Numbered from the stretch's first letter, positions 26,133 to 36,305 are shown. The stretch: 64,000 nucleotides of DNA from Shewanella cutis (GCF_022410515.1 NZ_JACSDI010000014.1:26386-90385), one strand, 5' to 3'. The notes: generated by a model from the sequence alone, not told the origin. Numbers and translations: made by a program.

Positions 26133-28268
26133 TTACCAGATTTTTACCCGTTCCTCTGGTGCTAAGTACAGCTTATCGCCGGGCTTCACATCGAATGCTG
26201 TGTACCACGCATCTAAGTTACGCACCGTTAGCGCGCGGTACATGCCAGGGGCATGACCATCGGTCGCCACGCGGGCACGCAGGGCTTCGTCACGCATCTT
26301 GGTTGCCCAAGTTTGCGCGAAGCCGATAAAGAAGCGTTGATCGCCAGTAAAGCCATCGATAACCGGTGCAGGTTTACCGTTAAGCGAGGCATGGTAGGCA
26401 TCGAGTGCAGCCGCTAAGCCCGCTACGTCGGCAATGTTTTCACCTAAGGTCAGATTGCCGTTGACATGCAGATCGGGGAATGGCGCGTAGGCATCAAATT
26501 GCTTCGCCAGTGCCTCGCCTTGTTTAGCAAACTGGGCAAAGTCCGCCGGCGTCCACCAGTTACGCATAGCGCCCGTCGAATCGAAGGCGGCGCCATTATT
26601 ATCGAAGCTATGGCTGATCTCATGGCCAATCACGGCGCCAATCGCGCCATAGTTATAGGCGGCATCGGCCTTCGCATCGAAGAATGGCGGCTGTAAAATC
26701 CCCGCGGGGAAGTTAAGCGCGTTTTGCACTGGCAAGTTTACTGCGTTGACGACTTGCGGCGTCATCCACCATTCACCCTTATCCATAGGTTTGCCGATTT
26801 TGGCGAGTTGATGGGCATATTCCACCTTCTCACCATTGATGGCATTGGCGTAGGCATTGGTTGGCGATACGGCATAGGCATCGTAATTACGCCACTTATC
26901 GGGGTAGCCCACGCCAACGGTGATGGTCGCGACCTTAGCTAAGGCTTCCTGCTTGGTGGAAGGGTCCATCCACTCGAGTTTTTCGACGCGCTTGCCAAAG
27001 GCTGTCACGATATTGTCGACCATAGCGCTGACTTCGGCCTTGGCCGAGGCAGGGAAATAGTGCTCGGTGTAGGCGCGGCCCACGGCATCCCCTAAATACT
27101 CATCCAATGCACTTAATGCCCGCTTATCACGGCTGCGTTGCTGTGGCGTGCCCGACAGTTTAGTGCCGTTAAAGGCAAACGATGCATTATCAATATTGGA
27201 CGGCAACACATCCGCATGGCTGTTGATATGGTGGAACACCAGCCAGTCTTTCCACGCATCCAGCGGCTCAGAGGCCACCAGCGCCGAGAGGTTGGTAATG
27301 GCACTGGCATGATAGGCGGCAAATTTGCCTTGCTTATCCAGCTGCGCGGCGGCTAAAAAGGCGCTCCAGTCGATACCTGGGGCTTTAGCGTCAAAGTCGG
27401 CGCGGCTCCAGACACCTGATGCCTTAGTGAAATCTTCACTGTCTTCACGGCTAGCGTGGGCGGCAGCGATCTTGTGTTCAAGGGCAAAAATGCGCTCGGC
27501 ACGGGCAGCGGCATCGCTAATTCCGGCATCCGTTAACAGGGTTTCGATATAGGCGCGGTAAGCGCTGCGTAATTCCACCATTTTAGGATCGTCCGACAGA
27601 TAATATTCGCGCTCGGGTAATCCTAAACCGCCTTGGAGAAAGTAAGGTAATACTTCACCTGGGGTTGCTAAACCTTGGGTGACGAAAATACCTAAGAGGT
27701 TTTCGGTGAAAAAATCAGTGGCATTGAGTGGGTCCACATCAGCGCGCAGATTGGCACCAAGCGCTGCCGATAAGCCCTGTTTATCCATAATGGCTTGATA
27801 GCGGGCTAAGTCGGCCGCCATTGGCTTCATGCCCGCCGCATCGATTGCCGCAGTGTTAGTGTACGCCTTGTAGAAATCGGCAATGCGCGCATCATCGCTG
27901 CCAGCGGCGTGTTCGGCCTTAACTAACTCAGCAATCAGGCTGGTCTTGTGTTTTTCCGTCTCTTGGAAAGCCACTAAAAACGCCCCCGTGCTTGAGCGAT
28001 CCGCAGGGATCTCTGTGGTTTTCATCCATTCGCCATTGGCGTAGGTATAAAAGTCATCACCGGGTTTGACCTTGGGCGACATGGCTGCGAGGTTAATGCC
28101 AATGGGCATGGCGCTGGCTTGTTCGGCATTTTGGCCAGTGCTGGTTTGGGTTGAAGCGACATTGCCGCTCACAGTTGCGACGGTATCCTTGGTGGTGTCA
28201 CCACAGGCAGAGAGTCCCGTTAGCACTGTCGTCGACAGTAATAAGGCGGGGATCAGGCGGTCCGACAT
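26133..28268 (-). CDS. pepO: M13-family (neprilysin/PepO) zinc metallopeptidase, lipoprotein
   Basis: A 711-residue exported M13 endopeptidase that cleaves oligopeptides. A lipoprotein signal ends in LSAC (about residue 22). The Peptidase_M13 N-terminal domain (MSPKVKPGDDFYTYANGEWM onward) is followed by the catalytic domain with HEISH (zinc ligands, in GAVIGHEISHSFDNNGA) near residue 550. The third-ligand motif ENIADVAGL follows, and the protein ends in KPGDKLYLAPEERVKIW, typical of the family. Length is normal. Monocistronic with its own terminator. Confidence 0.95.
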   Translation of the reverse strand: MSDRLIPALLLSTTVLTGLSACGDTTKDTVATVSGNVASTQTSTGQNAEQASAMPIGINLAAMSPKVKPGDDFYTYANGEWMKTTEIPADRSSTGAFLVAFQETEKHKTSLIAELVKAEHAAGSDDARIADFYKAYTNTAAIDAAGMKPMAADLARYQAIMDKQGLSAALGANLRADVDPLNATDFFTENLLGIFVTQGLATPGEVLPYFLQGGLGLPEREYYLSDDPKMVELRSAYRAYIETLLTDAGISDAAARAERIFALEHKIAAAHASREDSEDFTKASGVWSRADFDAKAPGIDWSAFLAAAQLDKQGKFAAYHASAITNLSALVASEPLDAWKDWLVFHHINSHADVLPSNIDNASFAFNGTKLSGTPQQRSRDKRALSALDEYLGDAVGRAYTEHYFPASAKAEVSAMVDNIVTAFGKRVEKLEWMDPSTKQEALAKVATITVGVGYPDKWRNYDAYAVSPTNAYANAINGEKVEYAHQLAKIGKPMDKGEWWMTPQVVNAVNLPVQNALNFPAGILQPPFFDAKADAAYNYGAIGAVIGHEISHSFDNNGAAFDSTGAMRNWWTPADFAQFAKQGEALAKQFDAYAPFPDLHVNGNLTLGENIADVAGLAAALDAYHASLNGKPAPVIDGFTGDQRFFIGFAQTWATKMRDEALRARVATDGHAPGMYRALTVRNLDAWYTAFDVKPGDKLYLAPEERVKIW

Positions 28269-28432
28269 AAGAGACTCCTTCCGTTGTTATTCTTGTATTT
28301 TGGCTTATGAAATGCTCGGTCGTGACTGAGCATAGGCGAAGCAGTGTAACTGGCGATAAGCCAAGATGTAAAAGAAAGTCACGCTTTATGGTGGAAAGTT
28401 AATGCAAAGTCTTTAATACACTCCTAAAAGCA

Positions 28433-28458
28433 AAACAGCCGATGACTATCGGCTGTTT
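28433..28458 (-). terminator. terminator after the ToxR-like gene
   Basis: A perfect 11-bp stem (AAACAGCCGAT / ATCGGCTGTTT) with a 4-nt loop. On the minus strand it runs into GTTTTGCTTTT. Confidence 0.85.
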
Positions 28459-28472
28459 GAGTAAGGTAGGGA

Positions 28473-29756
28473 CTAGAGTTTGACTTGTGTGTATTGCGTC
28501 CACGCCAGCAGTTGCCCCATTTGCGGGACGATCCAGACTGCAGTGTCCTTATTTTGATAAACCCGGTAGTAGAACAGATCTTCATCGCGAATATCGTGCT
28601 TACGAATCGCACGATAAAACTGCATGGCCGAATGGCTTACCTCATCGGGTTTGGTCAGCTCTTTTTGCGACACTTTGACATGGAAAACATCCACATTAAG
28701 GTCACCTATTTGGGTTTGATATTGCTCAAAATCGCCGCGAATCGTGTACTTAATCGGTGTGGTTAAACAGTCCTGATCGGTAATGCATGAGGTGGAATAA
28801 AACTTGCCTCGACTTTGCCCCTCGTACACCAGCGACATGCTGAGATCTGTGCGAACCAATAACTCACCCGCCACCGGAAAATAGATATCGGCGTGATAGT
28901 TATGTTCCAGCAGTTCCCCCACCCCTTTATCATCAACAGGCAAGACCACACGGTTATAACGAATGCGCTCTTCCATCTTTTTACTAAGCGGAATAAATTC
29001 CGCCATGCTTAGGCCCGCGGGTTTAGCATCAATCGAGGTGATATTGATAATGCCTTTGCCAGTACAATCCTTAGCATCTAACGCGGGACAAACCGCAATT
29101 GAATAGTTTTGACCATCCGTAGACGCAAAAGCACTAAAATAAGGTAATCCATTGATATGATTACCTTCTGGTGCTAAATGTTTTTGCCACCACGAGGGGT
29201 GCAAGTGTTCTTCGTCATCAATATACAGCACCTGCGCCGTGCCTAACGTTCCGCCAATATTAAGGCTGATATACTTATCGGCATTCCATTTCGCAACATG
29301 CTTAACCACAGCATGGTGATCACTCCAGTACCAAACGAAGGTTAGGAGTAAACCCAGCATAATGATGCCCGCGACCTTAGTCCAAACCGATACACCCACA
29401 ATGGCATCGCGGATGGCATCGGCATCGTTAATCGCCAACATTTTCACATGGGATTGTTCAGAAACATGCAATTGATAACCGCGGCGCGCCACAGTCTTGA
29501 GTTGAACCTCGGTATAAGGCTCTAATTTTTTTCGTAATGTACTGATGCACTGAGTCAAGGAGGTTGGAGCGACCACACGATCAGGCCAGCCCACTTGCAG
29601 TAATTCTTCCTTGGTAAAAATGGCATTCGGCGATGACAGCAACAGCACGAGTACGGCGGTTTCTGAAAAGGTCAGACCGATCTCGGTTCCATGAACATGG
29701 TCAACAAGCTGCTTGGCCTGTTCATCTAGCATTAGGTATGAAGTAATTTTATGCAT
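28473..29756 (-). CDS. ToxR-like membrane-anchored winged-helix regulator
   Basis: A 427-residue one-component regulator. An OmpR/ToxR-type winged helix occupies residues about 10-105: IGLTFSETAVLVLLLSSPNA, KEELLQVGWPDRVVAPTSLT and the wing LKTVARRGYQL. A single TM segment is at about 128-147 (VAGIIMLGLLLTFVWYW). A large periplasmic sensory domain of about 275 residues contains several Cys and shows no recognised fold. Divergent from nothing nearby, and its targets are unknown. It lies just downstream of the sir minus-strand arm, but a link to sulfite respiration is not shown by the sequence. Confidence 0.88.
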   Translation of the reverse strand: MHKITSYLMLDEQAKQLVDHVHGTEIGLTFSETAVLVLLLSSPNAIFTKEELLQVGWPDRVVAPTSLTQCISTLRKKLEPYTEVQLKTVARRGYQLHVSEQSHVKMLAINDADAIRDAIVGVSVWTKVAGIIMLGLLLTFVWYWSDHHAVVKHVAKWNADKYISLNIGGTLGTAQVLYIDDEEHLHPSWWQKHLAPEGNHINGLPYFSAFASTDGQNYSIAVCPALDAKDCTGKGIINITSIDAKPAGLSMAEFIPLSKKMEERIRYNRVVLPVDDKGVGELLEHNYHADIYFPVAGELLVRTDLSMSLVYEGQSRGKFYSTSCITDQDCLTTPIKYTIRGDFEQYQTQIGDLNVDVFHVKVSQKELTKPDEVSHSAMQFYRAIRKHDIRDEDLFYYRVYQNKDTAVWIVPQMGQLLAWTQYTQVKL

Positions 29757-29969
29757 GTTAAGCGCCCAAAACTAAGCCAAAACAATAGACTATGATTGCG
29801 CTAACAACGGGCAAACACAGTGAAACTCAGTTTCACCCGAGAGCAACCGTGATTTGTGGCTACCAAATCAAGATGACTGATTTTACCTTTTAACAACATA
29901 AAATACTGTGACTCTATACTCAGTTTACTTATTGTTTTACTGAACAATATTCAAACTTATATCCAGTAA

Positions 29970-30866
29970 TTACACCTCTTGCCGATTAAAAATAAAACAA
30001 CAAATCAGTAATAAAACCGCTAACCAGCCGACAAACAAACCGTACATTAAAGGGATGCCCATCCCCGATTGAGCGATGAGGACAAGGCTACTCTTAGCCG
30101 ACAGGGTCTCTGCAGGGTTTGCTAGCAGATTTAATGCTCGGAAAAGATCGGTCGGATTGATTAAAATCAATAGGTTAAACAAGTGACGACTAAGCACTTC
30201 CGCCATGCTGACGAGGGCGGTTAAGAGCACTAAATCATAAACCAATACCAATACAAACCAGAGTAACAGTAGCACTCCAAGGGCTTTGGCTTTTTCCCGC
30301 ACACACAGACTCACGCAGTAACCTAACAAGACAAATACTAATGACAGTAAAATCCCACTGCCAATCAGATGGATAAAGCCAGTCACTAGGGCCAGTCTTG
30401 TATGCGCTTCCCCAAGCGCAACTAACAACATCGCCGTTAAGCCAAATCCCAATAAACAGGCAGTGGCGATCACATAGGCATGGCCGAGTAATTTGCCACA
30501 AACCAAATGCCAACGTGCCAAGGGATAGGTGAGCAACAACAGCAAGGTGCCCGACTCCCGCTCGCCGACAAAGCTATCGTAGCTGAGTAAAATGGCGCCC
30601 AATGGCAAAATAAACACCGCGAGCGTGACTAAACCCGAGAAGATTTGCGCGCTCTCAGATACCACTAAACTGCCCGACACAGCACTGCCCATAAAGCTCA
30701 CGCACAGGGACAAAATCAACAGCATGCCCGCCATAAGCCATAACCAGCGGTTACGCAGGTTGTCTTTAAATTCTTTTACCGCAACGACTTGAATGAGTGT
30801 CAACGCCATGGGCGGACGGTAACTCGCTAAACTGGACGGCTGTTCGAGGTGACGGATTTGACTCAT
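29970..30866 (-). CDS. NosY-like ABC transporter permease of the sir locus
   Basis: A 298-residue ABC-2 type permease with about six TM segments (e.g. WLWLMAGMLLILSLCVSFMG; VTLAVFILPLGAILLSYDSF). The family signature FVGERESGTLLLLLTYP follows TM2. It pairs with the ATPase gene upstream; the two genes overlap by 4 bp (ATGA), indicating translational coupling. By analogy to NosDFY it would support delivery of copper or sulfur species to the periplasmic metalloenzyme, here the copper-containing sulfite reductase SirA. Last gene of the minus-strand sir arm. Confidence 0.9.
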   Translation of the reverse strand: MSQIRHLEQPSSLASYRPPMALTLIQVVAVKEFKDNLRNRWLWLMAGMLLILSLCVSFMGSAVSGSLVVSESAQIFSGLVTLAVFILPLGAILLSYDSFVGERESGTLLLLLTYPLARWHLVCGKLLGHAYVIATACLLGFGLTAMLLVALGEAHTRLALVTGFIHLIGSGILLSLVFVLLGYCVSLCVREKAKALGVLLLLWFVLVLVYDLVLLTALVSMAEVLSRHLFNLLILINPTDLFRALNLLANPAETLSAKSSLVLIAQSGMGIPLMYGLFVGWLAVLLLICCFIFNRQEV

Positions 30867-31909
30867 GCCACTAACTCCGATTTAACGTTTTTTGCACTAC
30901 CAAAGGCGGCACTACTGGGCATGCCATGGGGATAAAGACTTGCCATATAAAAATGGAAAATATCCTGCAAACTTGGCGGCACCACGGAAAACTCATGGAT
31001 CTTGAAGCCCTGTAATTGTTGTATCACCTTGGCTTTTAGCGCATCTGGCACCCTTAAGCACACTCGGTCTGCGACTGAGGGGTCTAACAGTGATGCGAAT
31101 AAGGCTTGGCTTAACAACTGTTGATATTGCAGCGGCGTGACGTGGTGCAACTCAATCAGGCTTGGCAGCGAGGTGGCAGCCCTTAGACTGTGCAAATCCC
31201 CCGAGGCAAGCATCTGACCTTGGCCTAAAATCAGCGCACTATCCATTTGATCTTGCACTAAACCTAACTCGTGGGTACTGATAATAATTGCACAGCCCTG
31301 CGCCTTAAGTTGTGCCATTTTTTGGTATAAAAAGGCTGATGCGAGGGGGTCAAGCCCGACTGTCGGTTCATCCAGCAGCAACACCTTGGGATCGGCCAGC
31401 ACCGCCTGCGCCAAGCCTAAACGTTGGCGCATCCCCTTCGAAAAGGTGCGCAACCGTTTATCCCTAGCCGCCATCAGGCCAAACTCTTCGAGTAAAAGGC
31501 TGACTCGCACAGGGGGGACACCCTTAAGTTTGGCAAAGTAGCTTAAGAGTTCATGCGCAGTCATATTGTCATAAAAGCTTACATTTTCAGGTAAATAGCC
31601 TAAAGACAAACTCGCATTTACCCGTTTGGCTTGCACCTCTTGTCCCTGCACAAACAACTGTCCCGCGCTTGGGGATACCAAGCCTAAGATCATTTTGATC
31701 AGGGTAGATTTACCGGCACCATTATGGCCAAGCAGCGCCAAGGTTTGGCCTGTAAACACTTCAAAATTAAGATTTTTTACCGCTTCAAACTCAGCATATC
31801 GCTTGCTCAATCCCACAGCCTTAACAGCCACTTGCCCTTGGGCGTTAGCTTGGTTTGTCATTAATGTCAGCGCCTGTGGATTGATGGCGTTGTTGGTAAA
31901 ATGGCTCAT
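30863..31909 (-). CDS. NosF-like ABC transporter ATPase of the sir locus
   Basis: A 348-residue ABC ATPase. Walker A GHNGAGKST is near residue 60, the signature FSKGMRQRLGLAQ and Walker B VLLLDEPTVGLDP follow, then the H-loop STHE. The C-terminal 130 residues resemble the NosF/CcmA-type accessory region. It overlaps the NosD-like gene and the permease gene by 4 bp on each side. It energises the NosY-like permease. Function inferred from the nos paradigm and its position in the sir cluster. Confidence 0.92.
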   Translation of the reverse strand: MSHFTNNAINPQALTLMTNQANAQGQVAVKAVGLSKRYAEFEAVKNLNFEVFTGQTLALLGHNGAGKSTLIKMILGLVSPSAGQLFVQGQEVQAKRVNASLSLGYLPENVSFYDNMTAHELLSYFAKLKGVPPVRVSLLLEEFGLMAARDKRLRTFSKGMRQRLGLAQAVLADPKVLLLDEPTVGLDPLASAFLYQKMAQLKAQGCAIIISTHELGLVQDQMDSALILGQGQMLASGDLHSLRAATSLPSLIELHHVTPLQYQQLLSQALFASLLDPSVADRVCLRVPDALKAKVIQQLQGFKIHEFSVVPPSLQDIFHFYMASLYPHGMPSSAAFGSAKNVKSELVA

Positions 31910-33180
31910 ATTCCATCTCCCTCTGTGGTCAGTCGCATTAAGGGGAAACTATCACTCACACCGCTGATACTGGTTGGCTGAAACTGCCGCTCAACCCAAC
32001 GTAACAGCAATACCACTGGGCTTTCCATCAATAATTTTGCCTCGGGATAGAGCCAAAATAGCTTATCTAAACTGTCGTTAGGTCTGTGGGCGATATCCCC
32101 CACACCGTCGCCATTTGTATCCCAGCCGCGGTATTCAGACCAGTAATTGCCCTGTCCCTGATAACTCCATTCCAGTTGCGCTTCGCCGACGTATTTCACT
32201 TGGGTCTGGTTGGCTAAAATACGATTGTGCCAAAGGCGATTGGCTTCGCCGCCCATGGCCATGCTGATCCCAGTATCACTCTGACTAAATTCATTATCTT
32301 CAATACGATTATTCTGCGCGGCGTAGATAAAAATGCCCTTGCCTTCGTTACCAAGCTCCACTGAACCTTGGGGATGGTGCACTTCAGTGGCGATATTCGC
32401 CTGAATATGGGAATCGTTGGTGATATTGAGCAGAATGCCAAAGTCCCGCGCTTGGCTAACGCGATTATGATGCAGATAGATTTGCTTTGAACTCATCAGG
32501 GCATAACCGCCATCGACGTTGATAGCTTGATTTTGCGAAGCTTCATCCCCTCGGGTATACATGTAGTGGATGCCGTACTGCAGCTTAGCAAATTGATTAT
32601 GATGAATTTTGCTGTCCGTCACTGATTCGAGATATACCCCATCGCGGACAAAGATAATATGATTTTGTTGCACATCGGGCGCGGTCACATGCTTAAGGAA
32701 AATCCCGTCGCCCCTGTCCAAGACATAGATGGCACCATTGCCGCTGATGCTATTTTCAATAATGCGGGGCGATGCGAGTTGTTCGCCATAAATCCCAAAG
32801 CCATCACCGACGAAACGATTGCCCTTGATTAGCACCTCGTCAGCCCCAGGCAGCAATAAAATGCCTGCATCGTGATAGTAAAGATCCCGTCCCCAATGGC
32901 GGATATTAAGCCCTTCAACAATCACCTTGGCTGCGGTAATAGTTAAGGCGCTACCTTGGCGCTGGGCATCGAGGGTCGCACCCGCTTCGCCCTTAATATG
33001 AATAGAGCGGGTGACACTGAAATTGCCCTCATACACCGCGGTGTCGAGTACTAAGGTGTCACCGTCCTGCGCCTGCACCAATGCTTGGGTCAAAGAAGCT
33101 GTATCTTTAACCCTTAACTCCTGCGCCATCCCGATAAAGGATACGCCACAGAGCCAACAAAGGAGCAATAAACGCAGCAT
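31906..33180 (-). CDS. NosD-like periplasmic parallel beta-helix protein
   Basis: A 424-residue secreted NosD-family protein. The signal peptide MLRLLLLCWLCGVSFIGMA is followed by a right-handed beta-helix of NosD/CASH repeats rich in the N-x-I-x-x-N pattern (IHHNQFAKLQYGIHYMYTRG; NRIEDNEFSQSDTGISMAMGG). A TTG two codons upstream is possible, but the ATG at 33180 is preferred. In nos systems NosD works with the FY transporter in copper-site assembly; here it should serve SirA. Overlaps the downstream ATPase gene by 4 bp. Confidence 0.9.
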   Translation of the reverse strand: MLRLLLLCWLCGVSFIGMAQELRVKDTASLTQALVQAQDGDTLVLDTAVYEGNFSVTRSIHIKGEAGATLDAQRQGSALTITAAKVIVEGLNIRHWGRDLYYHDAGILLLPGADEVLIKGNRFVGDGFGIYGEQLASPRIIENSISGNGAIYVLDRGDGIFLKHVTAPDVQQNHIIFVRDGVYLESVTDSKIHHNQFAKLQYGIHYMYTRGDEASQNQAINVDGGYALMSSKQIYLHHNRVSQARDFGILLNITNDSHIQANIATEVHHPQGSVELGNEGKGIFIYAAQNNRIEDNEFSQSDTGISMAMGGEANRLWHNRILANQTQVKYVGEAQLEWSYQGQGNYWSEYRGWDTNGDGVGDIAHRPNDSLDKLFWLYPEAKLLMESPVVLLLRWVERQFQPTSISGVSDSFPLMRLTTEGDGI

Positions 33181-33190
33181 GATCAATCGC

Positions 33191-33682
33191 CTACTTATCG
33201 CCAGCTAGCAATTCGAGGGTGATATCGTCAAAGGTTAATACGCGTCCACCGTATTCCTTCGCAAAGGCTTCGGCGGCAGCTTTGGTACTAAAAGGTGCCA
33301 CTGCTGGCCCCATCACGGCTTTCTTACTGGTGCCATAAACATAAAAAGCGCTAGCGGCATCGATAAAGGCACCATCGTCTGGCTGATCCCAGTCAGTCGC
33401 GGCGGCGTCATGCACCATCATGTAATCAATTTGTCTTTTATTTTCAGGCTGTAATGCAAAGTTAAACATATCGCGGCTAGAACAAAACTTTGGCACCATC
33501 TTCTCAGCCTTAAGGTGTACTTGTCCCTTTGGTCCTGGGTATTTGGTGATCACCATGCCGCACAGGTGGCAACGATCATGCTCGTGGATCATTTCGGCCT
33601 TATGTTGGTGATCGGTGGCTTCACTCTTATTGCATCCCAGTAACAAAGGAAGGAGTAATAACAACCCAAAGAACTTTTTCAT
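33191..33682 (-). CDS. NosL-like copper-binding lipoprotein
   Basis: A 163-residue lipoprotein. The signal MKKFFGLLLLLPLLLGC has its lipobox Cys at 17. A His-rich stretch (DHQHKAEMIHEHD) leads to the NosL Cu(I) motif CHLCGMVI, and KFCSSRDMFNF lies downstream. The open frame continues 14 codons upstream, but the ATG at 33682 begins the signal. NosL delivers Cu(I) to the apo-enzyme in nitrous-oxide reductase maturation. In this operon the client is presumably SirA, whose family carries a Cu(I) next to the active-site haem. Confidence 0.93.
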   Translation of the reverse strand: MKKFFGLLLLLPLLLGCNKSEATDHQHKAEMIHEHDRCHLCGMVITKYPGPKGQVHLKAEKMVPKFCSSRDMFNFALQPENKRQIDYMMVHDAAATDWDQPDDGAFIDAASAFYVYGTSKKAVMGPAVAPFSTKAAAEAFAKEYGGRVLTFDDITLELLAGDK

Positions 33683-33799
33683 ACTGCTAATCCTTTGAAA
33701 AATATCAACACCTCGCCAAGGCACCTTGCAGGGACAGACCTCTTGTGACGAGGGTTGATAAAAAATGGTTCATCAAAGGCCTATGGCCTTATTGCATTA

Positions 33800-34747
33800 C
33801 TAAATCGCGTAATTTTGGCCCGCTAACAGGATAAAGAGTCGTAGACACATCATCCCTACTACCGCACACATTCCCGACATATAAAACGCTTTGGCCGAAT
33901 GGCTAAAATGTTTACCCGTCGCAAAGTTGAGTAGCAGTGGCGCGGCAAAGCCGATACCCACGACACCAATCCAGAATACGCTTGCCCACACACCTTCATG
34001 GAAGGCGGCAAAGGCAAATTGACCACCCGCATTACCCGTTAATAACGCTGTCGCGATCATGAAGATAAACATGGCTTCGGCGAACATAATTGGCCACTCA
34101 GCGCCGTGCAGAATCTTCATTTCGCCGCTGTGCAAGGGTTCTTTAAATAACCACACCGCCAGCATTTTGGCTGAAGCCCCACCCGCAGATAGACCCGAGG
34201 CAATAAATAGCGCAGGGAGTACCGAGGTGTTGATCAGCGGGAAGCGGATCAGCGCAGAAATCAAGAAGCCAGTGTAAGCACACACAGATAACGCCAGCAC
34301 TAACGCGAGCGCTTCCATTGGGCGTCTAAAGCCTTTTAACTTGGCAATAATCGGCGCTAAGAACTTCAATTGTGGGATGGCCATCAGCTCTTTTTCGAGG
34401 GCTAAAAGAGCGACTACTGCGACTAACGGGATATACACCGACAGCGCAATAACACCAATCGACATCACAGAATTTAAGTTATAGAACACCAAGATTCGCC
34501 AGAAGAATAAGGGGTTAGTCAAGTCGAGCACCAGACATAACATCCCTAAGCTAATGGTGACAAAGGACAGCAGGGTCGCCGCTTTTAAGAAAGCAGTATT
34601 TTCCACCTGACCTAGGTAAAAACGCAGTGCCAGCGCAATAGTTAACGCCCCACCCGAAATCCCCGCGAAAAACAAATACACTGCAATCGGCCAAGGCCAA
34701 GCAACGCCTTGGGAGAGTCCGAGGGTAAATTCCATACTGGTATCCAT
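33800..34747 (-). CDS. sirD: NrfD-type quinol dehydrogenase membrane subunit SirD
   Basis: A 315-residue polytopic NrfD/PsrC-family protein with about eight TM helices. It opens with TLGLSQGVAWPWPIAVYLFFAGISGG, the conserved quinol-site helix of the family. It oxidises menaquinol and passes electrons to the Fe-S protein encoded immediately upstream, with 2 bp between the genes. Together they form the CymA-independent electron entry to SirA. Assigned to SirD from family plus gene order. Confidence 0.93.
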   Translation of the reverse strand: MDTSMEFTLGLSQGVAWPWPIAVYLFFAGISGGALTIALALRFYLGQVENTAFLKAATLLSFVTISLGMLCLVLDLTNPLFFWRILVFYNLNSVMSIGVIALSVYIPLVAVVALLALEKELMAIPQLKFLAPIIAKLKGFRRPMEALALVLALSVCAYTGFLISALIRFPLINTSVLPALFIASGLSAGGASAKMLAVWLFKEPLHSGEMKILHGAEWPIMFAEAMFIFMIATALLTGNAGGQFAFAAFHEGVWASVFWIGVVGIGFAAPLLLNFATGKHFSHSAKAFYMSGMCAVVGMMCLRLFILLAGQNYAI

Positions 34748-34749
34748 AT

Positions 34750-35469
34750 TTACACTCCCAGTTTGACGATTGGTATGTAACGTAAGCTCGGCTCAGTACC
34801 AAACTGTGGCTTAATGCGCACAGAGTCTTTTACCGCCAATAACTTACTGACATAGGACTGAGGATCGTTGGCATCACCAAAGATCAGTGCATCATACTTA
34901 CAGCTCTGCACACAGGCAGGTAATTCACCCTTAGATAACTTGCTGTGCAGGCAGAAGTCACAGTTGTCAGCCACATCGGTGTTGCTGTTAATCAAACGCG
35001 CATTGTATGGGCAGGCACCGATACAGTACTTACAGCCAGCGCATTTGCTTGCATCCATAGTCACGATGCCCGTTTTCGCGTCGCGGTGCGCCGCGCCCGT
35101 TGGACATACAGTGACACAGGGGGCGTTTTTGCACTGCTGGCAGGAAACCCGCACAAACTTACGTTCACAGTCACAAACCATCTTGCCGCAGTGAGGGCAG
35201 GCTTGACCTTCAACACGACCACTTTGTTGCTCAAGGATCACTCGAGAAACACCTGCGGGTAAGTTGTTTGCTTGGTTACAGGCGGTCTTACAATCGCCAC
35301 AACCGACACATTTATTTTGGTCAAACACCATGACGTAATGGGGCTTATGGGCGCTGTCAGCATCTTCTTTGACCGAACAACCCGCTAAAGGTGTTAAAAT
35401 CAAAGAGCACATGCCAGCGCTTTTAAGGAACCTCCGTCTCTCTATATTTTCACTCACAACATCCTCCAT
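34750..35469 (-). CDS. sirC: NrfC-type 4x[4Fe-4S] electron-transfer protein SirC
   Basis: A 239-residue periplasmic Fe-S protein. It has a Tat-type leader (IERRRFLKSAGMCSLILTPLAGC) followed by four ferredoxin-like clusters: CVGCGDCKTAC, CQQCKNAPCVTVCP, CAGCKYCIGACP and CDFCLH...CVQSC. An extra Cys group CPHCGKMVCDCE lies between the first and second clusters (about 90-102) and may bind a further metal. It receives electrons from SirD and transfers them to SirA. Expected length for NrfC relatives. Confidence 0.93.
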   Translation of the reverse strand: MEDVVSENIERRRFLKSAGMCSLILTPLAGCSVKEDADSAHKPHYVMVFDQNKCVGCGDCKTACNQANNLPAGVSRVILEQQSGRVEGQACPHCGKMVCDCERKFVRVSCQQCKNAPCVTVCPTGAAHRDAKTGIVTMDASKCAGCKYCIGACPYNARLINSNTDVADNCDFCLHSKLSKGELPACVQSCKYDALIFGDANDPQSYVSKLLAVKDSVRIKPQFGTEPSLRYIPIVKLGV

Positions 35470-35543
35470 CTATCGGTTTTATACCGACGTTTTTATTTAT
35501 ATCGTTATCGTTCCTACATGCCTGAAAATGGCTAGCGACTTGA

Positions 35544-36218
35544 TTAATATCCACTTTCATTCAATTTTATTTGTGCTTTTTGTATCGCGTTATTGATGGC
35601 ATCGCGATTTACACGGCCGCTGGGTTGAGTCAACAATGACTGCCAATGATCGATTGCCTCTTGATAACGCGTATGCAGGTAGGCATCGGTCGCCAGTAAC
35701 ATCTTGGTTTGAGGTTCATAGGGCGAGAGAACCAACGCCTTGGCTATCACCTCTAAGGTTTCTGGGGTCATTTGCCGGCGGTCGCGGTAATACATTGCAT
35801 TAGCCTTTGCCCCCAACACCTCAGCATCTTCCGGCGTAAGTGCTAACACCTTATCTAGCGTCTGCACTGCATCGCCATACTTGCCACCCGCGCTATATGC
35901 CTGGGCGAGTGACATCAATGCCAATGGATTTTTGGGTTCAGCATCCACCTGACGTAGGGCTTTGGTGATATCGGCAGCGACTAAGTAGTCAATATGTTCA
36001 TCGAGCTTGCCCTGGTCCCAATCGCTATAACGTCCTGTTTGGCTGTAGATAGCGAGCGTCATGGCAAGTAATACACCACTGCACAGCACTGGCAGCCAAT
36101 GGGAGACCAGGGGCAGTCTCGCCACGGTTTGCAGCTGATTTAAGCGTGCGTGTTGCCAGAAAATCCAAGCAACGAATCCGCTTAATAAGAGTGCGATGGT
36201 GAACCCTAAACTTGCCAT
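35544..36218 (-). CDS. CcmI/NrfG-like TPR protein of cytochrome c maturation
   Basis: A 224-residue protein with two N-terminal TM segments (about 5-22 and 40-58) and three to four tetratricopeptide repeats (KNPLALMSLAQAYSAGGKYG; PEDAEVLGAKANAMYY; YEPQTKMLLATDAYLHTRYQ). Such proteins present apocytochrome tails to the haem lyase. Its place in the sir operon suggests it serves the unusual CX15CH site of SirA together with the CcmF/CcmH-like proteins of the other arm. Confidence 0.85.
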   Translation of the reverse strand: MASLGFTIALLLSGFVAWIFWQHARLNQLQTVARLPLVSHWLPVLCSGVLLAMTLAIYSQTGRYSDWDQGKLDEHIDYLVAADITKALRQVDAEPKNPLALMSLAQAYSAGGKYGDAVQTLDKVLALTPEDAEVLGAKANAMYYRDRRQMTPETLEVIAKALVLSPYEPQTKMLLATDAYLHTRYQEAIDHWQSLLTQPSGRVNRDAINNAIQKAQIKLNESGY

Positions 36219-36305
36219 GCCTAACCTCTTTGCTCGCCTTTCAAAGCTGATTAATGAACCTTCAGCACTGAGTGCTTAGCCCGCGCTCAAACCTAGTCTC
36301 AAACC